A stretch of DNA of 64,000 bases from Avispirillum sp959601495 (lineage in GTDB: Bacteria; Bacillota; Clostridia; Oscillospirales; CAG-272), in assembly GCA_959601495.1 (NCBI GenBank), contig CAUGPT010000007.1, positions 7,710 to 71,709 on the forward strand, written 5' to 3'. The notes below the pieces were generated by a model, which was not told the DNA's origin, searched no databases, and saw nothing but the letters and a program-made list of their open reading frames with translations. Below, in pieces: positions 8,345-16,228 of this stretch (position 1 is the first letter of the stretch; the number at the start of each line of letters is the position of its first letter). The position numbers and the translations under genes were made by a program.

Positions 8345-10747
8345 ATGAAATACGATTTTAAGACAGTAGAAGAAAAGTGGCAGAAAAAATGGGAGGACGC
8401 AGGCGCGTTCAAGGCAGAGGATTTCAGCAAAAAGCCTAAGTTTTACGCAATGGTAGAGTTTCCGTATCCCAGCGGTGCGGGTATGCACGTCGGTCATATA
8501 AAGGCATATTCCGGTCTTGAGGTGGTCTCCCGCAAGCGCCGTATGCAGGGCTACAACGTGCTTTTCCCCATCGGCTTTGACGCTTTCGGACTTCCCACCG
8601 AAAACTATGCCATAAAGACAAACACGCACCCCAGAGTGGTGACCGACCGCAATATCGCAAGGTTTACCGAGCAGCTTAAAAAGGTCGGCTTTTCCTTCGA
8701 CTGGTCGCGCGTTATCGATACCACGGACGAAAAGTATTACAAGTGGACTCAGTGGATATTCCTTAAAATGTTCGACAACGGACTTGTTTTCCGCGACACT
8801 GCGCTTGTAAACTACTGCCCCAGCTGCAAGGTCGTGCTTTCCAACGAGGACTCTCAGGGCGGCAAGTGCGATATATGCCACAGCGAGGTCGTGCAGAAGT
8901 CAAAGGACGTCTGGTATCTCAGAATAACCGAATACGCTGATAAGCTTCTTGAGGGGCTCAAGGATGTTGACTATCTGCCCAACATAAAGCTTCAGCAGGA
9001 GAACTGGATAGGCAAGTCTACGGGCGCGTTCGTAAACTTCGGCATCGCAGACGCGGACGATAAGATAAAGATATATACTACCCGTCCCGATACGCTTTTC
9101 GGTGTAACGTTCATGGTAATGGCGCCCGAGCATCCTCTGCTTGACAAGTACGCGGACAGGATAAAGAATTTTGCCGATGTTCTGGCATACCGTGAACAGT
9201 GCGCAAGGAAAACGGAGTTCGAGCGCACACAGCTTGTAAAGGATAAATCGGGCGTAAAGCTTGAGGGCTTTACCGCGGTCAATCCTATAAACGGCAAGGA
9301 AATTCCCGTATTTATTTCCGATTACGTTATGATGGGCTACGGCACGGGCGCTATAATGGCGGTGCCCGCGCACGATCAGCGCGACTATGACTTTGCGAAA
9401 AAGTTCGGCGCGGATATTATCGAAGTCATCCGCGGCGGCGATATTTCGGCAGAGGCATATACGGGCGACGGCGAAATGGTGAATTCCGATTTCCTCAACG
9501 GATACACTAACAAAAAGGACTCTATCCGCCGCATGACAGACGAGCTTGAAAAGCTCGGCGTGGGCTGCGGCGGCGTTCAGTACAAAATGAAGGACTGGGC
9601 GTTCAACCGCCAGCGCTACTGGGGCGAGCCTATTCCCATAATCCATTGTCCCAAGTGCGGCATGGTGGGCGTTCCTTATGAAGAGCTTCCGCTGAAGCTG
9701 CCCGAAATGGAAAACTTTGAACCCGGTGTCGGCGGCGAAAGCCCCCTCGCAAAGCTTGACAGCTTTGTAAACTGCACCTGCCCCAAGTGCGGCGGCGCGG
9801 CTCGCCGCGAGACAGATACCATGCCCCAGTGGGCAGGCTCTTCATGGTATTTCCTGCGCTATATCGACCCCAACAACGACAAACGTTTTGCCGATATGGA
9901 CAAAATGAAATACTGGCTGCCCGTTGACTGGTACAACGGCGGCATGGAGCACGTCACAAGACATATGATATACTCCCGCTTCTGGCACCACTTCCTGTAC
10001 GATATAGGCGAGGTGCCCTGTCCCGAACCGTACGCCAAGAGAACGGCGCAGGGACTGATCCTGGGACCCGACGGCGAGAAGATGTCAAAGTCAAAGGGCA
10101 ATGTAATTGACCCTCTGGACGTTGTTGACAAATACGGCGCAGATGTTCTGCGCGTGTATGTGCTGTTCATGGGCGACTACGAAAAGGCGGCTCCCTGGTC
10201 GGACAGCAGCGTTCGCGGCTGCAAGAGGTTTCTTGACAGAACCGCAGGGCTTCTCGACATTGCAAAGGGAAGCGGAGCAACTCCCGAGCTTGAGTCTTCG
10301 TTCCACAAGACCGTAAAGAAGGTAAGCGACGATATTGAAGAAATGAAATTCAATACCGGCATTGCCGCGCTTATGACGCTTATAAACGAGATATACGATC
10401 ACGGCTCTCTGACAGTCGATGAACTTAAAACGTTTGTCAGCCTGCTTTGCCCCTACGCTCCTCACCTCTGCGAGGAGATATGGGAAAAGTGCGGCGGCAA
10501 GGGACTTCTTTCTCTCGGCGAGTGGCCCGAGTTTGACGAAGCAAAGACCGTTGACGAGACTGTTGAGATCGCGGTCCAGATATGCGGCAAGCTGCGCGCT
10601 ACCATAACTATTCCCAGAGACGCGGATAAGGACGAGGCGATCGCCGCCGCAAAGGCTGACGCGCGCGTGGCAGAACAGCTGGCGGGCAAAAACATCGTCA
10701 AAGAGATATATGTCCCGGGCAGAATAGTAAATATAGTTGCAAAATAA
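8345..10747 (+). CDS. leuS: Leucyl-tRNA synthetase
   Basis: This is a full-length 800-residue class Ia synthetase that charges tRNA-Leu. The HIGH motif appears as GMHVGHIKAY near residue 45. A zinc-type Cys cluster (CPSCKVVLSNEDSQGGKCDIC) lies near residue 160. The CP1 editing domain carries TTRPDTLFG and GTGAIMAVPAHDQRDY, with the conserved Thr and Asp for post-transfer editing. KMSKS is in DGEKMSKSKGNVIDP near residue 580, and the anticodon-binding region follows. It is the last gene of the yhbY-leuS operon; a promoter for rpsU starts 31 bp after its stop. Confidence 0.98.
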   Translation: MKYDFKTVEEKWQKKWEDAGAFKAEDFSKKPKFYAMVEFPYPSGAGMHVGHIKAYSGLEVVSRKRRMQGYNVLFPIGFDAFGLPTENYAIKTNTHPRVVTDRNIARFTEQLKKVGFSFDWSRVIDTTDEKYYKWTQWIFLKMFDNGLVFRDTALVNYCPSCKVVLSNEDSQGGKCDICHSEVVQKSKDVWYLRITEYADKLLEGLKDVDYLPNIKLQQENWIGKSTGAFVNFGIADADDKIKIYTTRPDTLFGVTFMVMAPEHPLLDKYADRIKNFADVLAYREQCARKTEFERTQLVKDKSGVKLEGFTAVNPINGKEIPVFISDYVMMGYGTGAIMAVPAHDQRDYDFAKKFGADIIEVIRGGDISAEAYTGDGEMVNSDFLNGYTNKKDSIRRMTDELEKLGVGCGGVQYKMKDWAFNRQRYWGEPIPIIHCPKCGMVGVPYEELPLKLPEMENFEPGVGGESPLAKLDSFVNCTCPKCGGAARRETDTMPQWAGSSWYFLRYIDPNNDKRFADMDKMKYWLPVDWYNGGMEHVTRHMIYSRFWHHFLYDIGEVPCPEPYAKRTAQGLILGPDGEKMSKSKGNVIDPLDVVDKYGADVLRVYVLFMGDYEKAAPWSDSSVRGCKRFLDRTAGLLDIAKGSGATPELESSFHKTVKKVSDDIEEMKFNTGIAALMTLINEIYDHGSLTVDELKTFVSLLCPYAPHLCEEIWEKCGGKGLLSLGEWPEFDEAKTVDETVEIAVQICGKLRATITIPRDADKDEAIAAAKADARVAEQLAGKNIVKEIYVPGRIVNIVAK

Positions 10748-10778
10748 AAGGCTTTTTCAAAGAATTGTAAAAATGTTC

Positions 10779-10807
10779 TTGACAAGCACAGCTTTCACAG
10801 CTATAAT
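10779..10807 (+). promoter_or_regulatory. Housekeeping sigma promoter for rpsU
   Basis: TTGACA (10779-10784), 17-bp spacer, TATAAT (10802-10807). Both hexamers match the consensus exactly. It lies in the short gap between leuS and rpsU and separates rpsU from the operon before it. Confidence 0.9.
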
Positions 10808-10866
10808 AATTAAGAAGTGCAATCCGGCGCTTCTCAGTGCATAAAGCGAGGGGAGGGAAACAGATA

Positions 10867-11043
10867 ATGGCAGAAATCAGAGTAAAAGAGAATGAGTCTC
10901 TTGACAGCGCGCTCCGTCGCTTTAAGCGTCAGTGCCAGAGATCGGGTATCCAGGCCGAGCTTCGTAAAAGAGAATGCTATGAAAAGCCCAGCGTAAAGAA
11001 AAAGAAAAAGTCTGAGGCAGCAAGAAAGCGTAAATTCAAGTAA
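10867..11043 (+). CDS. rpsU: 30S ribosomal protein bS21
   Basis: This is a 58-residue basic bS21 protein (EIRVKENESLDSALRRFKRQ, then a Lys/Arg-rich tail ending RKRKFK). The ATG at 10867 is preceded by GGGGAGGG; the open frame extends ten codons further upstream but without a better site. It has its own consensus promoter and an intrinsic terminator directly after the stop, so it is a single-gene unit. Confidence 0.97.
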   Translation: MAEIRVKENESLDSALRRFKRQCQRSGIQAELRKRECYEKPSVKKKKKSEAARKRKFK

Positions 11044-11049
11044 TAAAAA

Positions 11050-11081
11050 CGGGGGCTGAATATTTTCAGCTCCCGCTTTTT
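11050..11081 (+). terminator. Intrinsic terminator of rpsU
   Basis: An 11-bp stem (CGGGGGCTGAA paired with TTCAGCTCCCG, one G-U pair), 4-nt loop and six T residues, 6 bp after the rpsU stop. Confidence 0.92.
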
Positions 11082-11097
11082 ACATTTAGGAGTATAT

Positions 11098-12045
11098 ATG
11101 AAAATAGTTTTTCTCGACGCAAAAACCCTGGGGGACGACGCGGACCTTTCTCCCATCCTGTCCCTGGGAGAATGCACCCTGTATCCGTCGACAGAGCCCG
11201 CGCTCACGGCGGAGCGCATAAAGGACGCGGACGTCGTTATAGTCAATAAGGCAAAGCTTTTCGCCGACACCGTGGGCGAGGCACCGAAGCTGCGGCTTGT
11301 CTGCATCGCCGCAACGGGATACGATAATGTTGACACGGAATTTATGAAAAGGCGAGGCGTGGCAGTATGCAACGTTGCGGGATATTCCACCGACAGCGTT
11401 GCACAGGTAACGCTTGCCATGGCGCTGTCGCTGGCAACTCATATAAAGGAATACAGACAGTGGGTGGACGACGGCAGCTACACCCGCGCGGGCGACGCTA
11501 ACCGCCTTGTTCCGGTGTATCACGAAATGTGCGGCATGACATGGGGCATTGTGGGCCTCGGCAATATCGGCAGAAAGGTCGCCGCGGTCGCCGCCGCTCT
11601 CGGCTGCCGTGTTATTGCCAATAAACGCACGCCCGTGCCGGACTTTGAGTGCGTGGATATTGACGAGCTTTGCAGAAGGGCGGATATTATATCCGTGCAT
11701 ACTCCGCTTACGGAGGGGACCCGCGGGCTTATATCGGCGGAGCGGATCGCAATGATGAAGAAAAACGCCATCGTTATCAACGTTGCCAGAGGCGCGGTTT
11801 GCGACGAGGCGGCGCTTTGCGCAGCCGTCGCGGACGGCAGAATAGGTGCTATCGGAGTTGACGTGTATTCAAAAGAGCCGTTCGACGCGGACAGCCCGTA
11901 CACCGCCGTTGCGGGGCTTCCCAACGTGCTGCTCACACCCCACATGGCGTGGGGCTCGCTGGAGGCGAGAAACCGCTGCATTGCGGAGATCGCGGAGAAC
12001 ATAAAATCATACGCAGGCGGCGGCAGCCGCTCGCGTATAGTATAA
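11098..12045 (+). CDS. D-isomer-specific 2-hydroxyacid dehydrogenase (hydroxypyruvate/glycerate type)
   Basis: This is a 315-residue NAD-dependent dehydrogenase. The flavodoxin-like substrate half is followed by the Rossmann motif GIVGLGNIGRKVA near residue 145, then HTPLTEGTRGLI, the Arg-bearing VINVARGAVCDE, the Glu in SKEPF, and the catalytic His in TPHMAWGS. The overall form is closest to glycerate or hydroxypyruvate dehydrogenases (CIAATGYDNVD, NVAGYSTDSVAQ). The start ATG follows TTTAGGAG. Substrate cannot be fixed from sequence alone; D-lactate or phosphoglycerate forms are less likely because of the motif set and short length. The 225 bp after it contain no recognisable element. Confidence 0.88.
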   Translation: MKIVFLDAKTLGDDADLSPILSLGECTLYPSTEPALTAERIKDADVVIVNKAKLFADTVGEAPKLRLVCIAATGYDNVDTEFMKRRGVAVCNVAGYSTDSVAQVTLAMALSLATHIKEYRQWVDDGSYTRAGDANRLVPVYHEMCGMTWGIVGLGNIGRKVAAVAAALGCRVIANKRTPVPDFECVDIDELCRRADIISVHTPLTEGTRGLISAERIAMMKKNAIVINVARGAVCDEAALCAAVADGRIGAIGVDVYSKEPFDADSPYTAVAGLPNVLLTPHMAWGSLEARNRCIAEIAENIKSYAGGGSRSRIV

Positions 12046-12270
12046 GCGGGTGCCGATAAGCGGGAGGCGCGCCAAAGCGGAGCCGCGAAGAACGTTTTCG
12101 CGCCGTGCGGGGCGTATGCTGCGCGCGGCAGTGAGATGCGGAAAGCGCCCACAGGGACGCGGAAAAAATCCAGACCGCTGCGGCTCATTCTATCTCCCGA
12201 TAATTTGCCATGCCTGCGGGCAGCCTGAAACGAGATACATATATATAAAATCTACCGTACGGAGACGCAT

Positions 12271-14604
12271 ATGGAAAAAAACAGAAAAGACGCGGGAGCC
12301 GACGAGCTTACCCCGTCCGTTGCTCAGTATTTCTCATGGATCAACAACACCAACGAAGGCTCAACGGAGCGCCAGACGCTTATAAACCTTGAGTTTTTCA
12401 AATGGCTGCGCGATACATACGGTATGCAGATAGCCATATACGCGTGGGACGCGGGCAACTTTGACGGTGCCGGCGGCACATACGGCTCAACGGACAGCGA
12501 GCATTTCAAAAAGTCCTATCCCAACGGCTGGGGGAAGATCGTTAAGACAGCCGCCGAGGGTGGTATCCGCCTCGGTCTCTGGGGCGGTCCCGACGGTTTC
12601 GGCAGCACTCCCGAGGAGGAGCGGCGCAGATACGAAAACGTTGTGCGCCTTTGTCGCGACTACCGTTTTGCCGAATTCAAGATAGACGCCGTCTGCGGCG
12701 GACTGCGGGAAGACAAAACAGAGCTTTTTGAAAAAATGCTGCGCGAATGCAGAGAGTATTCGCCCGATCTGATAGTTCTCAATCACAGGCTCGATCTTCA
12801 CGGGGCGGAGAAGTACGCGACGACGTTTCTGTGGAACGGCGACGAAACTTATACCGATGTTTCCGTATGCAACAAAAAATGCGCCATGCACAACAGGGAG
12901 TATATGTTCTCGCGCGGGCACGTGCCGGAGCTGCGCAGGCTTTGCGAGGATCACGGTGTCTGCGTCTCCTCGTGCATAGATTATTTTGAAGACGAGCTTA
13001 TATATCAGGCGTTCAACCGCGCGCTGATACTTGCACCGGAGCTTTACGGAAACCCGTGGCTCATGCGCGACGATGAATTTGCGCTGCTTGCCCGTATATA
13101 CAGAATGCAGAAGCGAAACGCCGCGCTGCTTTGCAGCGGTATGCTTTTGCCCGATGATATGGGCGCCAATGCCTGCTCGCGCGGCGACGGTAAAAAACGG
13201 CTCATATCCACGGGCAACGACACGTGGGAGAAAAAGGATATAATACTGAAACTTGACGAGTCTATCGGACTGCGCGGCGGTGAAAACAAACGCTTTGCCG
13301 TAAACCTGAGGCACCCGTACGAGGAGCATCTGGGCGTGTTCGATTTCGGCAGCGAGGTGACGCTCACTCTGATGCCTTTCCGTGCCGCGCTTATCGAGGT
13401 GGCTGTGCCTGAGGCGGCGGATCCGGTCGTTGCGGGCGCAAAATATATAACTCTGCGCGACGGCTGTGACGGAGTGCCTGAGATAAAAACATTTGAAAAG
13501 GCAGAGAATTGCAGCCTTATTATCGGCGGCGCGGAAAAGCCTTATGCGGCACCCGAGCCGCGGGAGCCCCTTGAGGCGGCACCGAAATATCTCGGCTCGC
13601 TCGACTCTTTTTCATGGATGCCCGCCGACGGCGAGAGGCTTTACGAGGCGGCAGTGTTCGCCGCTGACAACGACTCTCTTGAGGCGCGCAGCCTCAGACG
13701 CAGCGGAGAAACCGCCGTGCCTCAGGTGAAAGCCGCGCGGGACGCGTTCTTTTCGCAGGAAACGTACAGGCTTCGCGGCTGCGAAAGCGCCGCTATGTTT
13801 GACGGGCGAGACGATACGTTCTTCGATTCTCAGTCAAAGACCTATTGCGGCAGCACGGTGAGAATAAACGGCGGCTGTCTGCGTGTCGATTTCGGCAGCA
13901 TCCTTGAAGCCGATACGCTTGAGGTGGAATGCTTTGTCACCGACACCGTAACGCCGGAGGTCATGGGTCAGTCCATCCCCGGCGCGGCTGAGTATTCCGA
14001 CGATCTTTCCCATTGGCACACAGCGCAGCTTTCGGGCGGAGAAAGCCTCGGGCAACTTGCGATCGATGTTGTGCGCTTTACGGTGCACGATATATATAAG
14101 CTTTGCGGGAAAAAGGTGCGCCTAACCTACCGTATTTCGGGCGGCGTGCGCTATATCCGCATTCCCGAGCCGCCCGACAGGATATACGCCGTGCGGCTGA
14201 AGCGCGGCGGGCAGGATGTCACGCCGAAAGGAGCTCGGGCAAACAACCTTCAGTCTCCGTATCAGCGGGCAAAGACCGTGGGCGCGAGATATGGGGACAT
14301 AACGCTTCCCGAAAACTATCGCTGCGGCTCGCGCCTTGCGGTGGCTATTGACGGCGAGCACGGCAGTGAGGCAGTGTACTGCTGTGCCGAGATCGGCGGC
14401 ACTCTTGTGGGCTTTCCCTCGAGAGCGCCCGAATACAAGGCGAATATGTGGGAGCACAAAGTCATTGACAGTGACAGAAACTACACATATTTTCTGCCGC
14501 TTCCCGAAGGGCTTGAGTCGCAGACGGTGCGCATATGGGTGCCGTTCAGCAAGTACACGTGGGACGCGTGCGGCATAAGGGTGTATATCTGCGACCCGCA
14601 TTGA
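12271..14604 (+). CDS. Glycoside hydrolase, GH36/GH27-like barrel with C-terminal carbohydrate-binding-like region
   Basis: This is a 777-residue protein without a signal peptide, so probably cytoplasmic. The N-terminal 330 residues look like an alpha-galactosidase-type TIM barrel: YAWDAGNFDG, GIRLGLWGGPDGFG, then FKIDAVCGG with Asp139 where clan GH-D places its nucleophile. A later acidic CIDYFEDELIYQAF (about residue 235) could supply the acid/base residue. A beta-rich region follows to about 400. Residues 490-600 (MFDGRDDTFFDS, LRVDFGS) resemble an F5/8-type discoidin fold. The start ATG at 12271 follows ACGGAGACG. Substrate is unknown; alpha-galactoside is a guess from the barrel. No sugar transporter or regulator is adjacent. 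Confidence 0.68.
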   Translation: MEKNRKDAGADELTPSVAQYFSWINNTNEGSTERQTLINLEFFKWLRDTYGMQIAIYAWDAGNFDGAGGTYGSTDSEHFKKSYPNGWGKIVKTAAEGGIRLGLWGGPDGFGSTPEEERRRYENVVRLCRDYRFAEFKIDAVCGGLREDKTELFEKMLRECREYSPDLIVLNHRLDLHGAEKYATTFLWNGDETYTDVSVCNKKCAMHNREYMFSRGHVPELRRLCEDHGVCVSSCIDYFEDELIYQAFNRALILAPELYGNPWLMRDDEFALLARIYRMQKRNAALLCSGMLLPDDMGANACSRGDGKKRLISTGNDTWEKKDIILKLDESIGLRGGENKRFAVNLRHPYEEHLGVFDFGSEVTLTLMPFRAALIEVAVPEAADPVVAGAKYITLRDGCDGVPEIKTFEKAENCSLIIGGAEKPYAAPEPREPLEAAPKYLGSLDSFSWMPADGERLYEAAVFAADNDSLEARSLRRSGETAVPQVKAARDAFFSQETYRLRGCESAAMFDGRDDTFFDSQSKTYCGSTVRINGGCLRVDFGSILEADTLEVECFVTDTVTPEVMGQSIPGAAEYSDDLSHWHTAQLSGGESLGQLAIDVVRFTVHDIYKLCGKKVRLTYRISGGVRYIRIPEPPDRIYAVRLKRGGQDVTPKGARANNLQSPYQRAKTVGARYGDITLPENYRCGSRLAVAIDGEHGSEAVYCCAEIGGTLVGFPSRAPEYKANMWEHKVIDSDRNYTYFLPLPEGLESQTVRIWVPFSKYTWDACGIRVYICDPH

Positions 14605-14620
14605 AAATTTTATAAATAAT

Positions 14621-14651
14621 GTGTATAACCCGTCTTTTTCGGGGAACAATA
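14621..14651 (+). promoter_or_regulatory. Candidate SigF (forespore) promoter of spoIIR
   Basis: GTGTA (14621-14625), 16-bp spacer, GGGAACAATA (14642-14651). The -10 fits the Bacillus SigF pattern GgNnAnAnTw at every constrained position; the -35 differs from GYWTA at one base. An overlapping GTATA gives a 14-bp spacer. spoIIR is a known SigF target in Bacillus, which supports the assignment. It is a pattern match only. Confidence 0.55.
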
Positions 14652-14690
14652 CCGTACCGAAATTATTTGAAAGGTACGGTATTTGTTTTT
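14648..14690 (+). terminator. Hairpin and T-tract between the glycosidase and spoIIR, covering the spoIIR ribosome binding site
   Basis: An 11-bp perfect stem (AATACCGTACC with GGTACGGTATT), 14-nt loop, then TGTTTTT ending directly at the spoIIR ATG. It has the form of an intrinsic terminator for read-through from the upstream gene. Its 3' arm contains AAAGG, the only ribosome binding site candidate for spoIIR. Confidence 0.7.
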
Positions 14691-15293
14691 ATGAAGGTCA
14701 AATTAACTGTCGCTCTCTGCTGCGCGGTGCTGTTTGCGCTGATAACTCTTTCCGTTATGCCCGTAAACGGCGAGGAGCAGATATACAGCGATCTTATACG
14801 ACTGCACGTTATAGCAAACTCCGACTCCGACGAAGACCAGGCGCTGAAGCTCAAGGTGCGCGACGCGATTCTTGAAGAAACCAAGGCTCTGGGGCTGGGT
14901 GAGGACAAGCAGTGCGCCGAGGGCGTACTTAACGCAAACCTCGGACGTCTCGAGTCTGCTGCAAAAAAAGTGATAGAAGCCGAGGGCTATACTTATGACG
15001 TGTCCGCTTCTCTCGGACAGGAGAAATACCCCGAGAGAAGCTATGAGGATTTTGTTCTGCCTGCGGGCAGCTATACATCTCTGCGAATAATCATTGGCGA
15101 GGGCGCGGGACATAACTGGTGGTGCGTCGTGTATCCTCCGCTGTGCACGGCGACTGCGGAGAGGCGCGAGGATGTGTTTATTTCCGCCGGATTTACGGGA
15201 GAGCAGTATCGGGCCATAACCGAAACGGACAAGGCTCAGTACAAGGTGAAATTCAAGATCGTCGAAATTTTTGAGGAGATTTTCGGACGTTGA
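14691..15293 (+). CDS. spoIIR: Stage II sporulation protein R
   Basis: This is a 200-residue secreted signalling protein. In Bacillus it is made in the forespore under SigF and triggers SpoIIGA to process pro-SigE in the mother cell. It has an N-terminal signal segment (KVKLTVALCCAVLFALITL) and the family landmarks LIRLHVIANSDSDEDQALKLKVRD and GHNWWCVVYPPLC. The ATG at 14691 is chosen because it gives the signal sequence; the open frame runs 24 codons further upstream through a hairpin. Its presence implies that the organism is, or descends from, an endospore former. It appears to be a single-gene unit with its own promoter. Confidence 0.94.
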   Translation: MKVKLTVALCCAVLFALITLSVMPVNGEEQIYSDLIRLHVIANSDSDEDQALKLKVRDAILEETKALGLGEDKQCAEGVLNANLGRLESAAKKVIEAEGYTYDVSASLGQEKYPERSYEDFVLPAGSYTSLRIIIGEGAGHNWWCVVYPPLCTATAERREDVFISAGFTGEQYRAITETDKAQYKVKFKIVEIFEEIFGR

Positions 15294-15336
15294 GCAGCGC
15301 CCGAAACCACGCACCCATGTCGGAATATTTTGAGCG

Positions 15337-15365
15337 GCGCATATGCGGTATATCCGTATATGCGC
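15337..15365 (+). terminator. Stem-loop after spoIIR, possible terminator
   Basis: A 12-bp stem (GCGCATATGCGG with CCGTATATGCGC, one G-U pair) and 5-nt loop, followed by a weakly T-rich stretch (TGTCTGTTTATTC). It is about 45 bp after the spoIIR stop. The T-tract is poor, so termination may be inefficient. Confidence 0.5.
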
Positions 15366-15498
15366 TGTCTGTTTATTCAAATACCATATTGTTTTTATGC
15401 GCCGGGTGCGTATTTTTTAGTTGTTTTGATGTATTTGTTTCGTTTTTCGGGATAAAAATATCAGAATTTCCAAATCGTTATTTTTGTCGCGAAAACTG

Positions 15499-15527
15499 TT
15501 GCAAAGCCGCGGACAAACCATTATAAT
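15499..15527 (+). promoter_or_regulatory. Housekeeping promoter of xpt
   Basis: TTGCAA (15499-15504), 17-bp spacer, TATAAT (15522-15527), 63 bp before the xpt ATG. The leader between them is too short for a purine riboswitch and shows none of its conserved loops. Confidence 0.8.
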
Positions 15528-15589
15528 TAGACTATGTTAAGCGTCTGAGTTCACGGCGAACCCGATTTTTGAAAAGGATGTATTGTTGT

Positions 15590-16162
15590 ATGAAGCTTCT
15601 TGAAGAAAGAATACTTAAAGACGGAAAAGTCGGCGCGGGCGACGTGCTCAAGGTCGACAGCTTTCTTAACCATCAGATAGATGTAAGCTTCCTCTGTGAG
15701 CTGGGCAAAGAGTTCAAAAGACTGTACGAAAACGAGAATATCACGAGAATACTTACCATTGAGGCGTCCGGCATAGGCATTGCGTGTCTCACGGCTCAGT
15801 ATTTCGGAGTTCCCGTAGTATTTGCCAAAAAGACAAAGACGAACAACATATATGCGGATGTTTATACATCCAAGGTAGAGTCGTATACACATAAAACTAC
15901 ATACGACATAGTAGTGTCAAAGGAATTTCTCAAACCCGACGACAGGGTTCTCATTATAGACGACTTCCTCGCAAAGGGCAGCGCGCTTACGGCGCTTATA
16001 TCCCTGGTCAGAGACGCGGGGGCTGAGGTTGCGGGCTGCGGTATTGCAATAGAAAAGGCATACCAGCACGGCGGAGAGCTTATAAGATCGCAGGGTATAA
16101 GAGTTGAGTCTCTAGCAAGGATAAAGTCCATGAGCGTTGAGACCGGCGTGGAATTCTGCTGA
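15590..16162 (+). CDS. xpt: Xanthine phosphoribosyltransferase
   Basis: This is a 190-residue purine salvage enzyme that converts xanthine and PRPP to XMP. The family sequence is recognisable throughout: MKLLEERILKDGKV, VDSFLNHQID, the PRPP loop LIIDDFLAKGSAL, and IEKAYQHGGE. The ATG at 15590 is in line with other Xpt N-termini; AAAAGG lies 14 bp upstream, a little far. It is followed by a nucleoside-binding lipoprotein and its ABC transporter, which makes a purine uptake and salvage group. Confidence 0.95.
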   Translation: MKLLEERILKDGKVGAGDVLKVDSFLNHQIDVSFLCELGKEFKRLYENENITRILTIEASGIGIACLTAQYFGVPVVFAKKTKTNNIYADVYTSKVESYTHKTTYDIVVSKEFLKPDDRVLIIDDFLAKGSALTALISLVRDAGAEVAGCGIAIEKAYQHGGELIRSQGIRVESLARIKSMSVETGVEFC

Positions 16163-16180
16163 CGCTTTTTTAAGTTTTTC

Positions 16181-16197
16181 AGAGAGCGATGCTCTCT
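16181..16197 (+). terminator. Small stem-loop between xpt and the BMP lipoprotein
   Basis: A 7-bp stem (AGAGAGC, GAT loop, GCTCTCT) followed by an A/T-rich run with eight T residues. It may be a weak terminator or processing site that separates xpt expression from the abundant binding protein. Confidence 0.45.
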
Positions 16198-16228
16198 TAA
16201 AATATTTATTTTTTTTGGAGGATTACCA

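Noticed and set aside
12046..12385. 111-codon open frame before the glycosidase gene
   Set aside because: It overlaps the glycosidase start in another frame, is Arg-rich, and has no ribosome binding site.
15290..15526. 78-codon open frame after spoIIR
   Set aside because: It runs through the post-spoIIR hairpin and into the xpt promoter, has no good ribosome binding site and gives an odd Cys/Phe-rich peptide.
15300..15590. Possible purine riboswitch upstream of xpt
   Set aside because: The promoter lies only 63 bp before the ATG and none of the conserved loop sequences are present.
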